Shown: positions 26,801 through 39,239 of the stretch, in pieces
Layout of the letters: every line of letters begins with the position of its first letter
Position numbering within the stretch: position 1 is the first letter of the stretch
Origin: Rotaria sordida
Lineage: Eukaryota > Rotifera > Eurotatoria > Philodinida > Philodinidae
Assembly (NCBI GenBank): GCA_905250125.1
Contig: CAJNOL010000053.1
Location: 62,749-126,748, forward strand
Direction of reading: 5' to 3'
Length of the DNA stretch: 64,000 bases
Made by a program: the position numbers and the translations under genes
The notes under the pieces: model-generated
What the model was told of the DNA's origin: nothing
The model's database searches: none
Seen by the model: only the letters and a program-made list of their open reading frames with translations

Positions 26801-29426
26801 ATCCTTCATCATTTATTTCTGTTGGTTGATCAATTAAATATTCTACTGTAGTTATATGAGTTCTAAAAAAAAAAATACAAAAATAAATAAATCAAAAAAA
26901 CAAAAAAACTTCTATACGAATAATTCGAAATAGAAATTAATTGTCCATTTTTCAGCCATTGAACTTGATATGGAAGTTGACTTTGTATATGACATTGAAT
27001 TTTATATGAAATATTTGATTTAATTTCAATAGAATTTGAATCAACATTAACAATTGGTTTTAATGGAATATAAGATGTAAGTGCTGTTGAACTTAAACGT
27101 TGAAAACGATGACCATTACTATCAATACCAGATAACTAAATTTTAATTTTTGAAATTAAAATTATATAAAAAAAAACAATATTTGAATTACTCGAATATA
27201 AAAGAAAAAACTTTTAACAGGTGGTTCAAATTTTCTTAAAGTTGAATATAATGTTGGATGAATAAGATTTATTTGAAGTTTTTCATTTATAAGTACATTA
27301 CCAAATAGATCAATTAATTCAATTTGTTCAGCATTACGAATATTATCTTGACTATTAATTTCAATTGTTAAATAAGTTAATGTACCTTCATATGGAAAAA
27401 TAATTAAACAAAAAAATTTTCTTTCTATTAAATATATAAAAATTTACCTTGAATTGGTTGTCGATGTGTTCGTGTTAAATCAGTAATTAGATTTGATGAA
27501 AAACCATGTCGAAATGTTAATCTACTTAAACCTGTTATACGAATTGAATGTGCTGATGAAGATATTACTTGAATTTTCCATTCACCAATCTTAAATCAAA
27601 TTATACAAACAAGGTATATATATATATGAAATCAATTAGCAAATAAAATTAAACATAAATCAATAGAATAATTTAATAATTGATTTATTTGTTTAATATT
27701 ATTATCTTAAAATATATCAAAGTTTAAATAGTTTTTCTATTTCTAGTGACTATAAATTTATAAGAAAATTCATTATAGAATGCTCGACAATCTCTTGTTT
27801 ACTTCGAAATTTTCTATACACGAAGATAAGAACATCAAAGGAAACTACTGATCAAATCGCATGGGAAATTTCATCAATTATTATGTTTATTCTAGTTGAC
27901 TAATCTATATCTTTGAACAAAAAAAAACATCTAAAAATAGCTTATTGTTTTTCTGAACTCACATATATTTTCGAAGAAAATAATGAGTACAAATTTTGTG
28001 GTTTTTTTCCTTCTCATGACAGACCCTTAGTAACCTAGAGTCAAAAGTTACTAATCGAACCATTTTGTTTTAATACAATTAGTATCCTATACTGGGTACT
28101 TTGTCCAGTGCGAATAAATATTAAAAAAAAACATTTTGCATTGAGACTAAGATTTTGTTTTTACAATCTGTTCTATCCATCGAGAAAACTACTTTTTCTG
28201 CGAGAAAAATAGTTATATAATACTTCTCTATCAAACTAAAAAGAAAAAAATTCTTAACCTTAATACAAAGTTTTTATTTAGTATCTATTCATATCCAATG
28301 TTGAACACTAAGTACAATAGTATGATTATAAATGAATTAAATTTACCATTGGATGTTTTACATTTAATATATAAACTTCTTTAAGACGTAAAAGACGTGT
28401 AAACCATGAACGTTGATTTAATGTTTTGTCTAAAAAACCAAAAAAAATAAATTTGAAATAAAAAAAAAACAAAAAGAATACTTGATGGATCAATTAATGT
28501 CACTTGTGGATTAGCACCACTAACTGATATAGTAAATTCAAGAAGTTTAGAATCAACTGCTAATGTATAATTTTGTTTATTTCGTTTAATTTTATCAATA
28601 ACTAATAAATTAACTTTTCGTGTTTGAATTGAATGTTGAACAAAATTAAGAATCTATTAAAAATTTTTTTTTTTTTCAGAATAACAAATAAAATATTAAA
28701 TTCCTTTTCAATCATACCTCACTAACTTGTTGTTTATGTAAAGTAAATACTTGTCCACTACTTGTAGCAGCTATTTTATGAAATATTTGATAACCAATAT
28801 GATTTTGATCACCACAATCACCTGTCATAACAAATACAACCTTTATTTGAACAAAAAACAAAACAAATGAGATAAGTATTTAAAACAAAAAAACAAAAAA
28901 TATTTTTGTTTTACTTGACTTTGCTTTTCTTGAATTAATTTTAAAACTGTATCACCTAATGAATAATCTTTTGAACGAGCATCAGTAAATACATATATAA
29001 ATGAATTTGGTAATGATTGTTCAAGTGCTAATTTAATAGCTGTTATTGTCATTTCTGGACAATCCCCACCACCTTGTACAATTAAATCTTGTAAACCTCG
29101 TTGAAATCGATTTGGATCACGAGTTTTTAATATTGGTCCAACATCTAAATATATGTATATTAGTGGAAATATTTTGAGATTTTATTATGTTTACCTGGAT
29201 CAGCAAATGGTATAAGTATATAATCATAAATAGCATATTCACGTCGAAGTGTTGCATTATATATATGTGTTGCACCTTGAATAACTTGTAAAAGATCATC
29301 ATGCATTGATCCAGTTACATCAAATACAAATGTTACACTTGATGTTCCTAATGGTGGATCTGTTTGATTAGAATAATTAATTGATAGAATAATTATAAAT
29401 ATTATTAATATAATTGTTGTTCTCAT
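3251..29426 (-). CDS. HMCN: Hemicentin (VWA - about 27 Ig - G2F - EGF - fibulin C-terminus)
   Basis: A giant extracellular-matrix protein spread over more than 60 exons. The start is ATG at 29424-29426, followed by a signal peptide ([16 protein letters not shown]). Exon 1 ends at 29195 and exon 2 starts at 29144, giving a VWA domain with [18 protein letters not shown] and [13 protein letters not shown], near-identical to vertebrate hemicentins. About 27 Ig domains follow, most split over two exons and joined through PP linkers. A nidogen-type G2F domain, EGF modules with DIDEC starts, and a fibulin-type C-terminal module ending ISPFHF complete the protein. Splice phases were checked at several junctions and keep the frame. 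Hemicentins organise basement-membrane junctions and cell anchorage. I see no thrombospondin type 1 repeats between Ig and G2F, unlike vertebrate hemicentins. Introns contain a nested receptor gene and palindromic elements. Individual exon edges inside the Ig array are approximate. Confidence 0.93.
4045..5562. repeat. Long imperfect palindrome (foldback or MITE-like element), about 1.5 kb
   Basis: The two halves are inverted copies around a centre near 4800. For example, GTAAACAAGCTCGGTC near 4180 reappears in reverse complement as GACCGAGCTTGTTTAC near 5420. CTATAGAATGAAAG near 4130 and its complement near 5468 match too, as do the AATGCGGATAT / ATATCCGCATT blocks near 4245 and 5355. The arms differ at scattered positions, so the element is not new. 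It contains no credible frame. It fills most of the hemicentin intron between the first two EGF-type exons. The outer boundaries are estimated by eye and I could not define a clean target-site duplication. Confidence 0.8.
7338..7608. repeat. Short palindromic element (about 270 bp) in the large hemicentin intron
   Basis: Inverted arms: TTTTTCAACACTTAGAACAT at 7338 pairs imperfectly with the complement of the sequence ending near 7607. The internal blocks CATAGAACGATAGAGTAC and CTCTGAGACGTTTT pair with TATTCTATCGTTTTATATGG and AAACGTCACAGAG. The centre is near 7470. No coding potential. It is probably a small non-autonomous element; no terminal motif or duplication could be fixed. Confidence 0.65.
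9024..10964 (-). CDS. Divergent rhodopsin-type GPCR-like protein, nested in a hemicentin intron (618 aa)
   Basis: Two exons: 10964-10699 and 10614-9024. Donor AA/GTAGG and acceptor ATAG/TGATCC restore an Asn codon and keep the frame, giving 618 residues. Seven hydrophobic segments are visible, roughly at residues 53-76, 127-146, 167-191, 219-239, 250-280, 441-467 and 490-516. Helix 3 ends in YFIRYYRLI, at the place of DRYxxI. Helix 6 has [12 protein letters not shown], like FxxCWxP. Helix 7 ends LPNLIKKYF and then CWC, a possible palmitoylation site after helix 7. N-glycosylation sites lie near the N-terminus. Odd points: a Gln-rich insertion in the first intracellular loop and a third loop of about 157 residues. 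I infer an orphan class A receptor; the ligand is unknown. It is transcribed on the same strand as the host gene. Confidence 0.7.
13510..27137 (-). other. HMCN: Hemicentin immunoglobulin array, about 27 domains
   Basis: Repeated I-set Ig units, each with a first Cys (for example TLLCPA), a Trp (IKWYKNN, IRWFRGN) and the DxGxYxC signature ([33 protein letters not shown]). I counted about 27 by walking these pairs from 27.1 to 13.5 kb. Most domains are split by one intron between the Trp strand and the YxC strand, and a phase-1 intron usually separates domains. Two domains (near 24178-23920 and 21615-21316) lie in one exon, and one exon (about 21048-20778) holds the end of one domain and the start of the next. 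Introns of 0.7-1.5 kb at 20197-18706 and 15991-15313 hold nothing I can identify. Confidence 0.88.
22566..23254. mobile_element. Palindromic MITE with TA ends, Tc1/mariner-type, 0.69 kb
   Basis: The element begins TACAGGGCTTGTCAAAATTA and ends with the inverted copy (TAATTTTGACAAGCCCTGTA with one change). The arms pair through most of the length; for example GACTTCACCAGCAGATTTTT near 22710 is inverted near 23090, and TGGTCGCACGACTTTCCA near 22831 near 22980. TA plus CAGGG at both ends fits a TA target-site duplication and Tc1/mariner-like termini. The open frames inside are by-products of the palindrome; both arms show the same peptide on opposite strands, and nothing resembles a transposase. 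It lies in a hemicentin intron between two halves of one Ig domain. Confidence 0.8.
27190..29426 (-). other. HMCN: Hemicentin N-terminal part: signal peptide, VWA and following conserved region
   Basis: Exons lie at about 29426-29195, 29144-28920, 28842-28718, 28654-28481, 28431-28347, 27592-27450 and 27387-27193. The VWA MIDAS motif is complete in type: FDVTGSM (DxTxS form), with a later Asp in [10 protein letters not shown]. The segment after it contains [31 protein letters not shown] and similar blocks that match the hemicentin region between VWA and the first Ig. The intron at about 28346-27593 is longer than most (about 750 bp), and I see nothing coding in it. Confidence 0.9.
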
Positions 29427-32400
29427 TTTATAATTCACAATGGAATATAAGTTTGATTATATAGACAAATTCATGTGAATTGTATTGTGTACATAGTCGA
29501 GTCTTTTGCGTGTTATCATTCATATGTTCGCTTTTTTCTTTTCTTCATGCAGTTTCTTTTTTTTTTTTTGCATATTAAGCCTTCAGGACACGTTAAATCG
29601 GCAAACGAGAGCGGATGAATTGATGACCTAACAGATTAAATCAATGTGTTATTAGTTGCTCATGTATACAGAGGTATGCATGCATGCATACAAAAAGAAA
29701 GCCTAGTGGGTATGTAAGTTCAATGTGAAGTTGTTTATTATTGTGCCTCAATGAATGACCAATCGATTGACTCCTTTCTATTTGAAGTTATATATTTAGA
29801 CAATTTAGCCTTTAAATAAAATATGACTGTTCAATTATACTTGGAAATATTTTAATTTTCTCTTCGAAATAAATTAAAATCTTTATTAATTAAATATTTC
29901 ATCTTTCGTTTTGTTTTTTAATTTATTTTCACTGATTAATTTTTTGTTAAAATAAAACTTGAATCAAACAAATAATATAAATTACTAGACAAAAAGTTCC
30001 TAATGTAATTGGAAAAAAACAAATATACGCTTGTCTCGCTAAAACCTTTTCCTGCATTTCAATGTAAACTTCCTGTTAACATATAAAAATTTTGACAAAA
30101 AGTCAGAAACATCTGTCATATTAAAGTTTCTATTGATGAATCATTTATAGATAGTTCCATATATCTATATGTCTGTTATAAAATCAAACGTGCTGTTTTT
30201 ATGTTAACGGAGAGACTGATGTTAAATACGTGCATAGAATTACTATATTCCAAATAAATTATTATATAAACTTTTGTTATATTAGTCTTTTACATCAGTG
30301 TTATACTTCATCTAATTACAATAAACTATATGATGCATTAAAAACACGATGATTTTATATAATTAATTCAAAAAGAAAACTAAGGAAAAGAAAAAATTTA
30401 ATCTAAATATAATAATGAATATGGAACGGAAAAGTTCAAAAAAAAAATTCTCATTTATTATTTATTTTCTATTCAATAGAAAACAAAAACAAATTTTTGT
30501 ACGATAATCAAATAATATTGAGTTCAAATTTATAAGCATTTGGGATTTGACGTCATGATCTTTAATAACTTATCTACATCTGCTCTTTTGATTGTAGATT
30601 GCTCGTAAATATTCACATATTATTCAGTTCATTTTGTTTTCTCCTACTAGAATAAATACGACTTTTCTACATACTCATAGACGACACTGTCATCATCGAT
30701 TCTAGTATATGCACGAACGTGAGTAGCATAAGAAAAACGATATAAATAAATAAGGTAAATGTTTTACACATCAATACATTATTATTATCACTATTGTCAT
30801 CGGTACTAGTGAAACAACAACATTGACATAGCCAGAAAAAAAAGAGAGAAATAAATCAAAAAATTATTTCATGATAGAGCTACATGAGACGTTGCATTAG
30901 TTTATATATATATATATATATATTCTATTCGATACATCATCCACAATTTTATTCATTCCATTCATAAGATAGAAGAAAAAAAATTATAGTTATTACGTTT
31001 ATTTTTTACAACCAGCTCACATTATGGTAATGTTCTTGTTCACTCCTTGCCTATGCCTAAGAGGCAGATAGATCTTTGCGGATGAAAGAACACTAATAAC
31101 ATCCGGAATACAGGCATACATATATATTTCGACATAGATCTCGTCATACCGTAAGAAACTGTGAAGATTTTTTTTTTCTTTTTTCTTTTTTTATTATAGA
31201 CAAATAGCGTGTTAGGTGGAAGCAGGCAATACTTGACTTTCTGGCTCATCATTCACAATAATACAGGTAAATGAAGACATCATTCATCAAAAAATAGAAT
31301 TGTTTCGATACTAAAATTGAGATAGAATTTTAGTGAATATAATTCAAAAAAAAGATAATATTTTCATCATTTTTTTACTTTATTTTGTAAATATTTAGTT
31401 TCACGATGATTATTATTATTTTTTTTTTTTTTTTGTCAAAAGTAATATATTGATGATATATGAAAATTTTATCAAATTAAAAAATACTATATTTAATTTG
31501 AGAAGAAAATAATAATCGTTAGATTTCTTCTTTTTAAAAATTCATTTCAAAAATAGAAAGTATTTGTCATTTTTTTATTTGATAAGTAATATCAAAAAAA
31601 AAAAACAAAAACCTAGTCCTAGAAGAAAATGTCATTCAAATAATGATCTTTTCAAAAAAAAAAAGATAGAAGCAAAAAAAAAAGTTAAGATGTCATGATG
31701 TGTGAGACATTCAGATTATAACAACATTTTCTATATTCTTATATATTCTAGACGTCAAATTTCTCATGTGACGGTTACAGTTGCTATCTAATTGAACACG
31801 AGAGCAAGAAGTTCTTCTTATAATAGCTGACATATACATAAAAAAGAAAAACTTGTTGCCGTGAATGACGTTTACAATATGCATGTCAAACGAGTGTATC
31901 TGTTGAAGCTGAATGACGACAAAAAAAACGAAGAAGTTTTTCTATAACTAATTAGTAAGTTACATGAGAGGAAGCAATAAGAGACAATAAAAAAAAAATA
32001 AATGATTATACCAATTAAAAAAAATATATAAATGACAACAACAATATATGTGTGTATATATGTCATGTTTCTAGTTCTGATGAATGACAATTTATTGTAT
32101 AAAATGTTTAATAGAAAAAAAAAACAAAACAAAACAAAACAAAACTATAAAAGACTAGACGAAGCGCATCATTGCATTTCATTGAACATATTCATTAAAA
32201 TTGATGCACCATATTGATAGTTTGTAATATTAAGATCAAAAGAGCGAAGCAAAAATGGAAAAAAAAAAAAAAAACAAGAAAGAGTGAATATTAATAGAAT
32301 TACTCATCTATATATGCTTGCAATAAACTACTATATGATATAATTGGTTCATACTATGTTGATTTCGAGAGTACTTGAAAAGCGATTCTCTCGCATTTTT

Positions 32401-33240
32401 CTTCATGTTTTTTTTCTTCTTTACAACTATTCATTCGTCATGATATATGCGACGTGTAAGTGAAGAAAAGGAAATGAACACTTCTCATGTAAATCTAACC
32501 ACCTATAAAAATGTATAAAGACATATAACGAAATTACCCATATTCAAATCTCTATATAATCATTGTCAAGTCTGTCAATTTTGTCAGTTTTTCCTCTCTC
32601 TCTCTCTCTCTGCTTTTACCGATTGACAAATTATATACACTGAATAATTCTTCTAAATATATATAGAATCAACTGCCTTCATTAATTTATTATTTTCTCA
32701 CTCGTAGAGTTCGTCTCTATGTCAGGCGATCTATATCCTTTTCCTTCTCGGTATGAAAAGTTTGAGGTGTGTATATATTTTGTTTGATTGCTTATGCTTT
32801 CGTTTTGCATACATCAATGTATAAAGACACAAAACTGGAAGTCTCAAGCGATTTTGTCGTCAACATCATTTAATTCAATTCATCGTATGTCGTGCATTAA
32901 CAGTAATAGCGGCCCGTCAAATTTTTAACGGTGTTTTCTTTTTTCTTCTTTTTTTTCTCATCTTTTCCTCTATTCTCTCTTCATCTTTTTCTTCACATCA
33001 ACATTCACTGATCTTTTTAATACCAATTATTATTAGTTTCCTTTTTTATTTATTTTTTTTTTGCTCTGATTCTCTCATTCCGTCGTTTTTCTTCTTGTCG
33101 TACAACATCTGTGTTTAACAAGAATACAAATTCTATCAATATTTTTATATTAATTCTACTGTATAAAGATTTTCATCAAAAATTCTCATCAACATTATTA
33201 TTATTATTATATCTGAACATACAAATTTACTTCAACTGTA
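29427..33240. other. Intergenic region upstream of hemicentin and of the RASD-type GTPase
   Basis: The divergent genes hemicentin (minus) and the GTPase (plus) share this 3.8-kb interval, so it should hold both promoters. I see no coding exon. It contains an AT dinucleotide run near 30901-30923, AAAAC repeats near 32118-32145, a CT run near 32594-32611, and pyrimidine-rich sequence from about 32935 to 33100. No clear promoter element could be assigned. Confidence 0.5.
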
Positions 33241-35270
33241 ATGGATATTCAGGAAAATGGGGTATGCAATTTTCTCGATGACTTGACTGTAAAATAGGAG
33301 AAAGAAATTCATTCATTTTTTTTTTTTTTTTTTGCTTGACATAATTTATTGTTAACTATAGATATAAGAGGCAAAAAAAAAGACATCAAAGATAAAAAAA
33401 AGATAACACAATAAATTTTTTAATCTTTGATTATTTATTAAACAAAACACAAAAGAGAAAATATTTATATTTCTTTTTCCTTCTTGTAGAGATTTAGAAT
33501 ATTTACTACTTTGAAAATATCTAATGAATAAAAATGATTATATATTGACATAAGTACTATGTTTTATCAGTATTCTTTATTGAAACATTCATTGTGTAGG
33601 CTTCTCTATTTTTATTTCTTACATTGCTTTCCCAACCTTCTCATTACATTTTTCCTTGTTCTTCTTCTTCTTCTTCTTCTTCTCTTCTCTTCCCTCTCGT
33701 CTTTATTTGTTACTATATACTCAACAACTATACGTTCTTCTCTGACTATCATAAAAATCAACAAGAGAAAAAGGCAACTATTTACTGATTATTTACTATT
33801 AATCATATATTATATTAAATATGAAATTGATAAGAAAAGATCTGTGCTAGTAATCAATCTTCTATACACGGTGGAATTTATTTTTTTTTTCTTTTTGGAT
33901 TGATTTTTTCATTTCAGTGGATCATGAACATATAAAAGTCATGCACGAGCATGTACCTCATATTATTGACGCTTTCTTTTGCCTATGCTTTGACAGCAAT
34001 GTTCGACGACTGTGATTCTTTTTTTTTTTTCTCTTTTCTTTTTGTTGCACATCTATTCATCAGGTTTCTCAATATTGTTGTGCATCGACGACTATAGTCG
34101 TTATCTTCTTTTTTTTTGCTAAAATAAAAGAGTCAGAACTAAGATTTTGTATGATCTTTGAGTGGCTTAGTTTGTTTTTTTCCGCAGTTTTTTTTTCTAT
34201 AGTTAGTAGCGTAAAAAAAAAAAAAAAAGAAAGAAAGATGAAAAATGAAATAATTTTTTCTTTTGAGAATTAATGAATCAGAATTAAAGTTAATCCATAA
34301 TTCTATTATTTGAGTTTTAATAAAAAGAAGAAGAAGAAGAAGAAAAAAAAAAGTGAAAATTTATTTAGGAAATTGATTTCTTATCAACATCATTAAATTG
34401 TTCAAAACTAATTAATATGACCGATCAAGATACACGTTATCGTCTTGTTCTACTTGGAGCGAGTCGTACAGGAAAATCATCTATAATTCATATGTTTTTA
34501 AATGGAAAATTTTTGGATACATATAAAGAAACTGTTGAAGATTTACATTATCGTGAATTTACTGTTGATGATAAAACGATTAAAGTTGATATATTAGATA
34601 CAGCTGGTAAGATAAAAACAGCAAAAATTTTTAATTCGAATTTTTCGATATATAATTTAGGTAATATGGAATTTCCTGCAATGCGTCGTCTATCAATTGC
34701 AACATCACATGCATTCATTCTTGTGTATAGTAAGTTTTTTCAAAAAAAACTTTATTAAAACAACAAATATAATTTGTTTTTTTGTAATGGATATATTTCT
34801 TAGGTGTTGATAGTATGTCATCATTTGAAGAAATTCGTCGTATAATTGAACAAATCAAAGAACAACGAACGAATTACGCTGAAATTCCAATTGTTATTGT
34901 TGGAAATAAAACTGATCGTACATCTGTTCGTGAAGTTGAAGAACAACATGTTCAAACAATGATTAATGAACTTGGTCCATTACATTGTCGTTTTGCTGAA
35001 TGTACAGCACTTGATCGTGCATCAGTAATTGATATATTTCTTAAATTACTTAGTCTTGTACAATTATCAGCAGCAAGACAATTAAGTCCTATATTACGAC
35101 GAAAAGTTAGTGAACGTCTTAAAAAAAAAGAATTTGATGACAAAAATGATAAAGGTATTAGTCGTAGTCGAAGTCTTATACGACGAACATCTATGAAAAA
35201 AAAATCAGGAACATCATCTGCCAGTGGTGATAAACATTCACCGGAAACACCTGATTGTTTAGTTTCTTAA
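33241..35270 (+). CDS. RASD (Dexras1/Rhes)-type small GTPase
   Basis: Proposed exons are 33241-33261, 34369-34606, 34661-34729 and 34804-35270, giving 264 residues, close to vertebrate RASD2 (266). The G domain has GASRTGKSS (P-loop), LDILDTAG (switch II, with no Gln after the Gly), the RASD-diagnostic block FPAMRRLSI, and GNKTD for guanine binding. A basic C-terminal extension rich in Arg, Lys and Ser ends in CLVS, a CaaX box that predicts farnesylation. RASD proteins are Ras-like GTPases that tune G-protein and adenylyl cyclase signalling. The last three exons are well supported. The first is inferred: MDIQENG joins in phase 0 to an open extension before the G domain. Otherwise translation starts at 34417. 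I cannot decide between RASD1- and RASD2-like. Confidence 0.85.
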
Positions 35271-36045
35271 ATTTTATCTTATGTTTAAAAGTTTTTTTTT
35301 TTTTCCATACATATATTTATATTTAAACCTTTGTTCATTGATTTTCCTTTTATGTCTCTGTTCTACACAATAAAAACAAAAAAAACCAAAAGAAAATGAA
35401 ACTATCAAATATAAAATTAGATTATCACTTCAGAAAATTTTAATCATATACAAAAGAAATGATATTTTAATTGATTTTTATTGTCCTATAATTACATTAT
35501 TTTGATTATTTGGTTTTCTACATCAAGAAAAGAAAAAAAAAATCAAACACATTCAATTGAACCGGTTTTACTTTTTGTACCTTGTGTATAATTTGTATCC
35601 TATAATAATGATAAAATGTCATGCAATCTATTCTCAAAAAAGATAATTAGTTTCTTTTTTGTTATGAAGTTGTTATATGGGTTCATGGTTAATAAATATT
35701 TGTTAAAATGTTTCTTCCAGCACAAGTATCTTGTTTAACGTCTCAATATTCCAGATCTAGTTTCATTTGTTCAAAAATAACAAGCTCACTAAAATTTCGA
35801 AAATTTTTTTTTTTTTATTTTATAATTAAATAACGATTCCAATTGAATGAATGGTCTAGTTTTAGATATAATTCTTCTACAACATATAGTTTATTATTAT
35901 AAAGTTCGAATTCGATATGAATAACAATTTTGAAAGAATCTATGTTTAAATAAAACAATGTTTTTTTGACATACTAATGAAATATTTTACCTTTCGAACT
36001 CGATTAGAAATTACAATCAAGATAGTGTGTCAGTGTCAATAGGGT

Positions 36046-36094
36046 ATTCTGCCCTGCTCTGCTTCAATGGACCGAGTAGAGAGCAGGGCAGAAT
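36046..36094. repeat. GC-rich perfect hairpin, 15-bp arms, 19-nt loop
   Basis: ATTCTGCCCTGCTCT (36046-36060) is exactly inverted as AGAGCAGGGCAGAAT (36080-36094). In such AT-rich DNA this GC content is exceptional. It may be the end of a small element or a folded RNA; I cannot tell which. Confidence 0.8.
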
Positions 36095-36237
36095 GCGAAA
36101 AAAAAACATTCTGTGAATAGCTCTGATTCTGACTCATTTTCTTATTTTTATCGATCTATATTTAACAGTAATAGAAAGTAATCGGATCAAAAGTCTTTTA
36201 TAGTGAAAAGATAAAATAGCGTACATAAACTAATTTG

Positions 36238-36265
36238 ATTTTCCGTATTTGAGAATACGGAAAAT
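36238..36265. repeat. Perfect hairpin, 12-bp arms, 4-nt loop
   Basis: ATTTTCCGTATT (36238-36249) and AATACGGAAAAT (36254-36265) are exact inverted copies around TGAG. No T run follows directly, so a polymerase III terminator is not suggested. Confidence 0.7.
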
Positions 36266-39239
36266 AGATATTCTCTCATGTCAATATATTTTAAATAGAA
36301 ATCCTAACGAATAACATTGTCTGTTTGCATATTATCTTTTTACTAATATGAAATTCTAGATATGAGATTGTTTTTTTTCCAATTAATAACAGCAATGAAA
36401 AAAAAAAAAAAAGAAAAGAAATTTTTCATGTAAATAATTTTTTTTATTTTGAAATTGATCTATATTATAGTTAATGATCAAAAACAAAAAAACTAATTTA
36501 GTTTTAACAAAGTTTGCTTTAAGCATTTATATCATCAAGAGAAATTTCATTTTTTTTGTTCTCTATTTTTGTTCTATTCATTGTTTCATATTAATTTCAC
36601 ACTTCAATAGATTTTGTTATATAATATTATTTGTGTCCGACTATTATGAAAGAAAAAAAAAAAAAATGAAAGGTATTTTTACTTTGTCGATTAAAAATTT
36701 CATGATGTTGCATTCACCATATTCATTAGTTGATCTTTCAATTGCTTGAAAACAGAATTGAACTGTTACTAAATGTTCATGATAAAACGCAAAGGCATCG
36801 AAATAACGTCCGTCAAAATAATATAACAACTACTGAATTATATTCTTGTTTTGTAAATATATTTCTGTGATTGTATTAGTTCCAACATATTTCATTTCGA
36901 GGTTATCTAAGTACTAACATAAATCAAGATTTAATATTGCAAATATTTATCTAAATATATTTTCTTTATGATAATAAATAGTCAAATTTAAACGTGTTAT
37001 AGATATGATGTCAATCAATTGTATTAATACTTGACATATCACCCTCATGATATTGAAAAATGACCTAGTTTTTTTTTTTTTGACAATGAAACTCTTATAA
37101 TTTACAACAAAAGTCGAGAATTATCGTTACTATATAATAGTGAAAATATTTCTCTATTCGAGTAAAATTTTTCTATTGCTTTCACTTCAATTGGGCTTTT
37201 TTTTTCCCATCGCATAATCTATATTGATTATATGTTTATATAGTAACAGTTCTTACTAATTAGAGATATTGTTTTTAAAATAAATTTCAAGTAATTCTTG
37301 TAATATATCATAGTAATCAAGTTTATAAAAAAAAAAAGAACAAAGCGGTAAATGAATAATTTAATGCTAAAGATTTTCTAGAAAACAAAAACGAAAATTA
37401 TTAATGAAAGTGCAAAAAAAAATATATATACCGATTTTTTGATTAAATACTGCCTATTTTGTAATAAATATTTTGTATGTAATGCTTACTAGCAAGATGC
37501 ATTTGATCTTTATTAATATGTTGTAAGTGATGATGTGAAAGTGTTGAATTGTTCTTCATTATTTTGTTTATATAGAATAAAACTCATATTTAAAATGAAG
37601 ATTTTAGACCCGTTTTTTGTTTAATGAACCTTTCAATGTTGATTGTTCTGTTTCTTCACTATTGCTCAACATCAAATAACAACAAGCTGCATAAATGTGT
37701 ATTTGACTATTTCATAAATCTTTTCCAGTTGGAAAAATCTTCCAAAAATTGTATAAAATCTTACGAAATCGTACAAATATCTTGCTGTAAGATTTGATAT
37801 TTTTCTTATTATATGATACTAGTATGTATCTTATATCATTCTTGCAAAGTCTGATGATCATAGTCTTGTAAGATCCACTATGATCTTCTAATAACGTAAT
37901 TTTAAGTTTGTCTAATGCAAATAGTTTTTATAACAATAGTTTTATATATTTAATAATTTAAACGTTATGCCCGCGAGAATTAAAAATATATCTTCTATAT
38001 AGTGATCTTTGTCGATTAGAAAGTCACACTATAAATCATTTTATTGATTCAATTAAATTCAAATAAATTCTTTTTAATTTAGATTAATTATTTTTTTTTA
38101 TTGTAGATCATCTTATCGATCATATTCAATAGAAGCAATATTTATTTATCTGAGTCTATATCAATAGGTAAAACCAATGGTAAGTTAATAAAAAAAAATA
38201 TATTTTATTTTTTTAATCAAGTTATAAGATCCTTCCTCTTCTGTCTATCAGGACAGTTAGCTACGAAGAAATAGGACAAAACTTAGTATTGAACGTTGTA
38301 AGAAATCGTGAAAAATCATCCATGAATCTTATAAAATCTAACATTAAAATTATACAGTACAATTTTGTCAGATCAAACAATCAGACGAAAACTATAGACA
38401 AAAAAAAATCGTAGACTCAAAAGTCTTGCACTAAGTAACATTATAAGACTCTTCAAAGATCTTACTCACTTGTAAGATATCACTGTAAGATTATAGGAAA
38501 CCTTATGCGATCATAACATCTTTCAAGAAGCTTATAGTACGATGTAGTGTAAGATTTTTGAGAGTACAATGTTTTGTGCGATTTCATCTAGTGTTATAAG
38601 ATCTTACATCTGACTTTTTGATCTGGATCATTCTATTTCTAATGATTCAAAACATAATAGCTGCAATAGTATGATGACATTAAAATAAATTCAATACCCA
38701 TGAGACATTCAGTTTTATCGTGATGAATGACATATGAAATGGACTGGAGAAAGATAATCATTTAACTAGGTACATGACATGACCACAAAATTAAGAGAAT
38801 CACGAAAAAAGTATTAAAGAAAAAAAAATGAATAATATAATATCATCTAAATAATGAATGTAACACGTGTAACATGTTTAAGAAAAGTATAGATCGAATT
38901 GAGTACTTAGATTTTTTTAACGGAAAGTAAAATGACAAAGATCAAACGATAATTATCTAGTAAGAGATACATGAATAATAAATTGTATTGTAATAGTTTT
39001 TGAATAGTATACTGTATCGGAAACTTTTCTTTTTTTTCATGATAATCATTAAAGTCAGTAACTTTGTTTTGCTATTTTAGATTAAAAAGCAACTTCGTTT
39101 TTTTTGTCTTCAAAAGTCTATTTTTATTTATTAAAATTTGTTTTGAAAAGTTTTACTTCAAATACATGAATTTCAATGTCAGAGTAATACCATATCAATT
39201 TCAAGCTAATCGCAACATTGATTCAAATAGATTCGTTTT

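Noticed and set aside
29427..29438. A hemicentin start twelve bases upstream of 29426
   Set aside because: The upstream codon is GTG, not ATG. The first ATG is at 29426 and gives a good signal peptide.
33559..33903. 114-codon hydrophobic frame
   Set aside because: CTT/TTC repeats create Leu and Phe runs; it lies in the proposed first intron of the RASD-type gene and has no start context or family resemblance.
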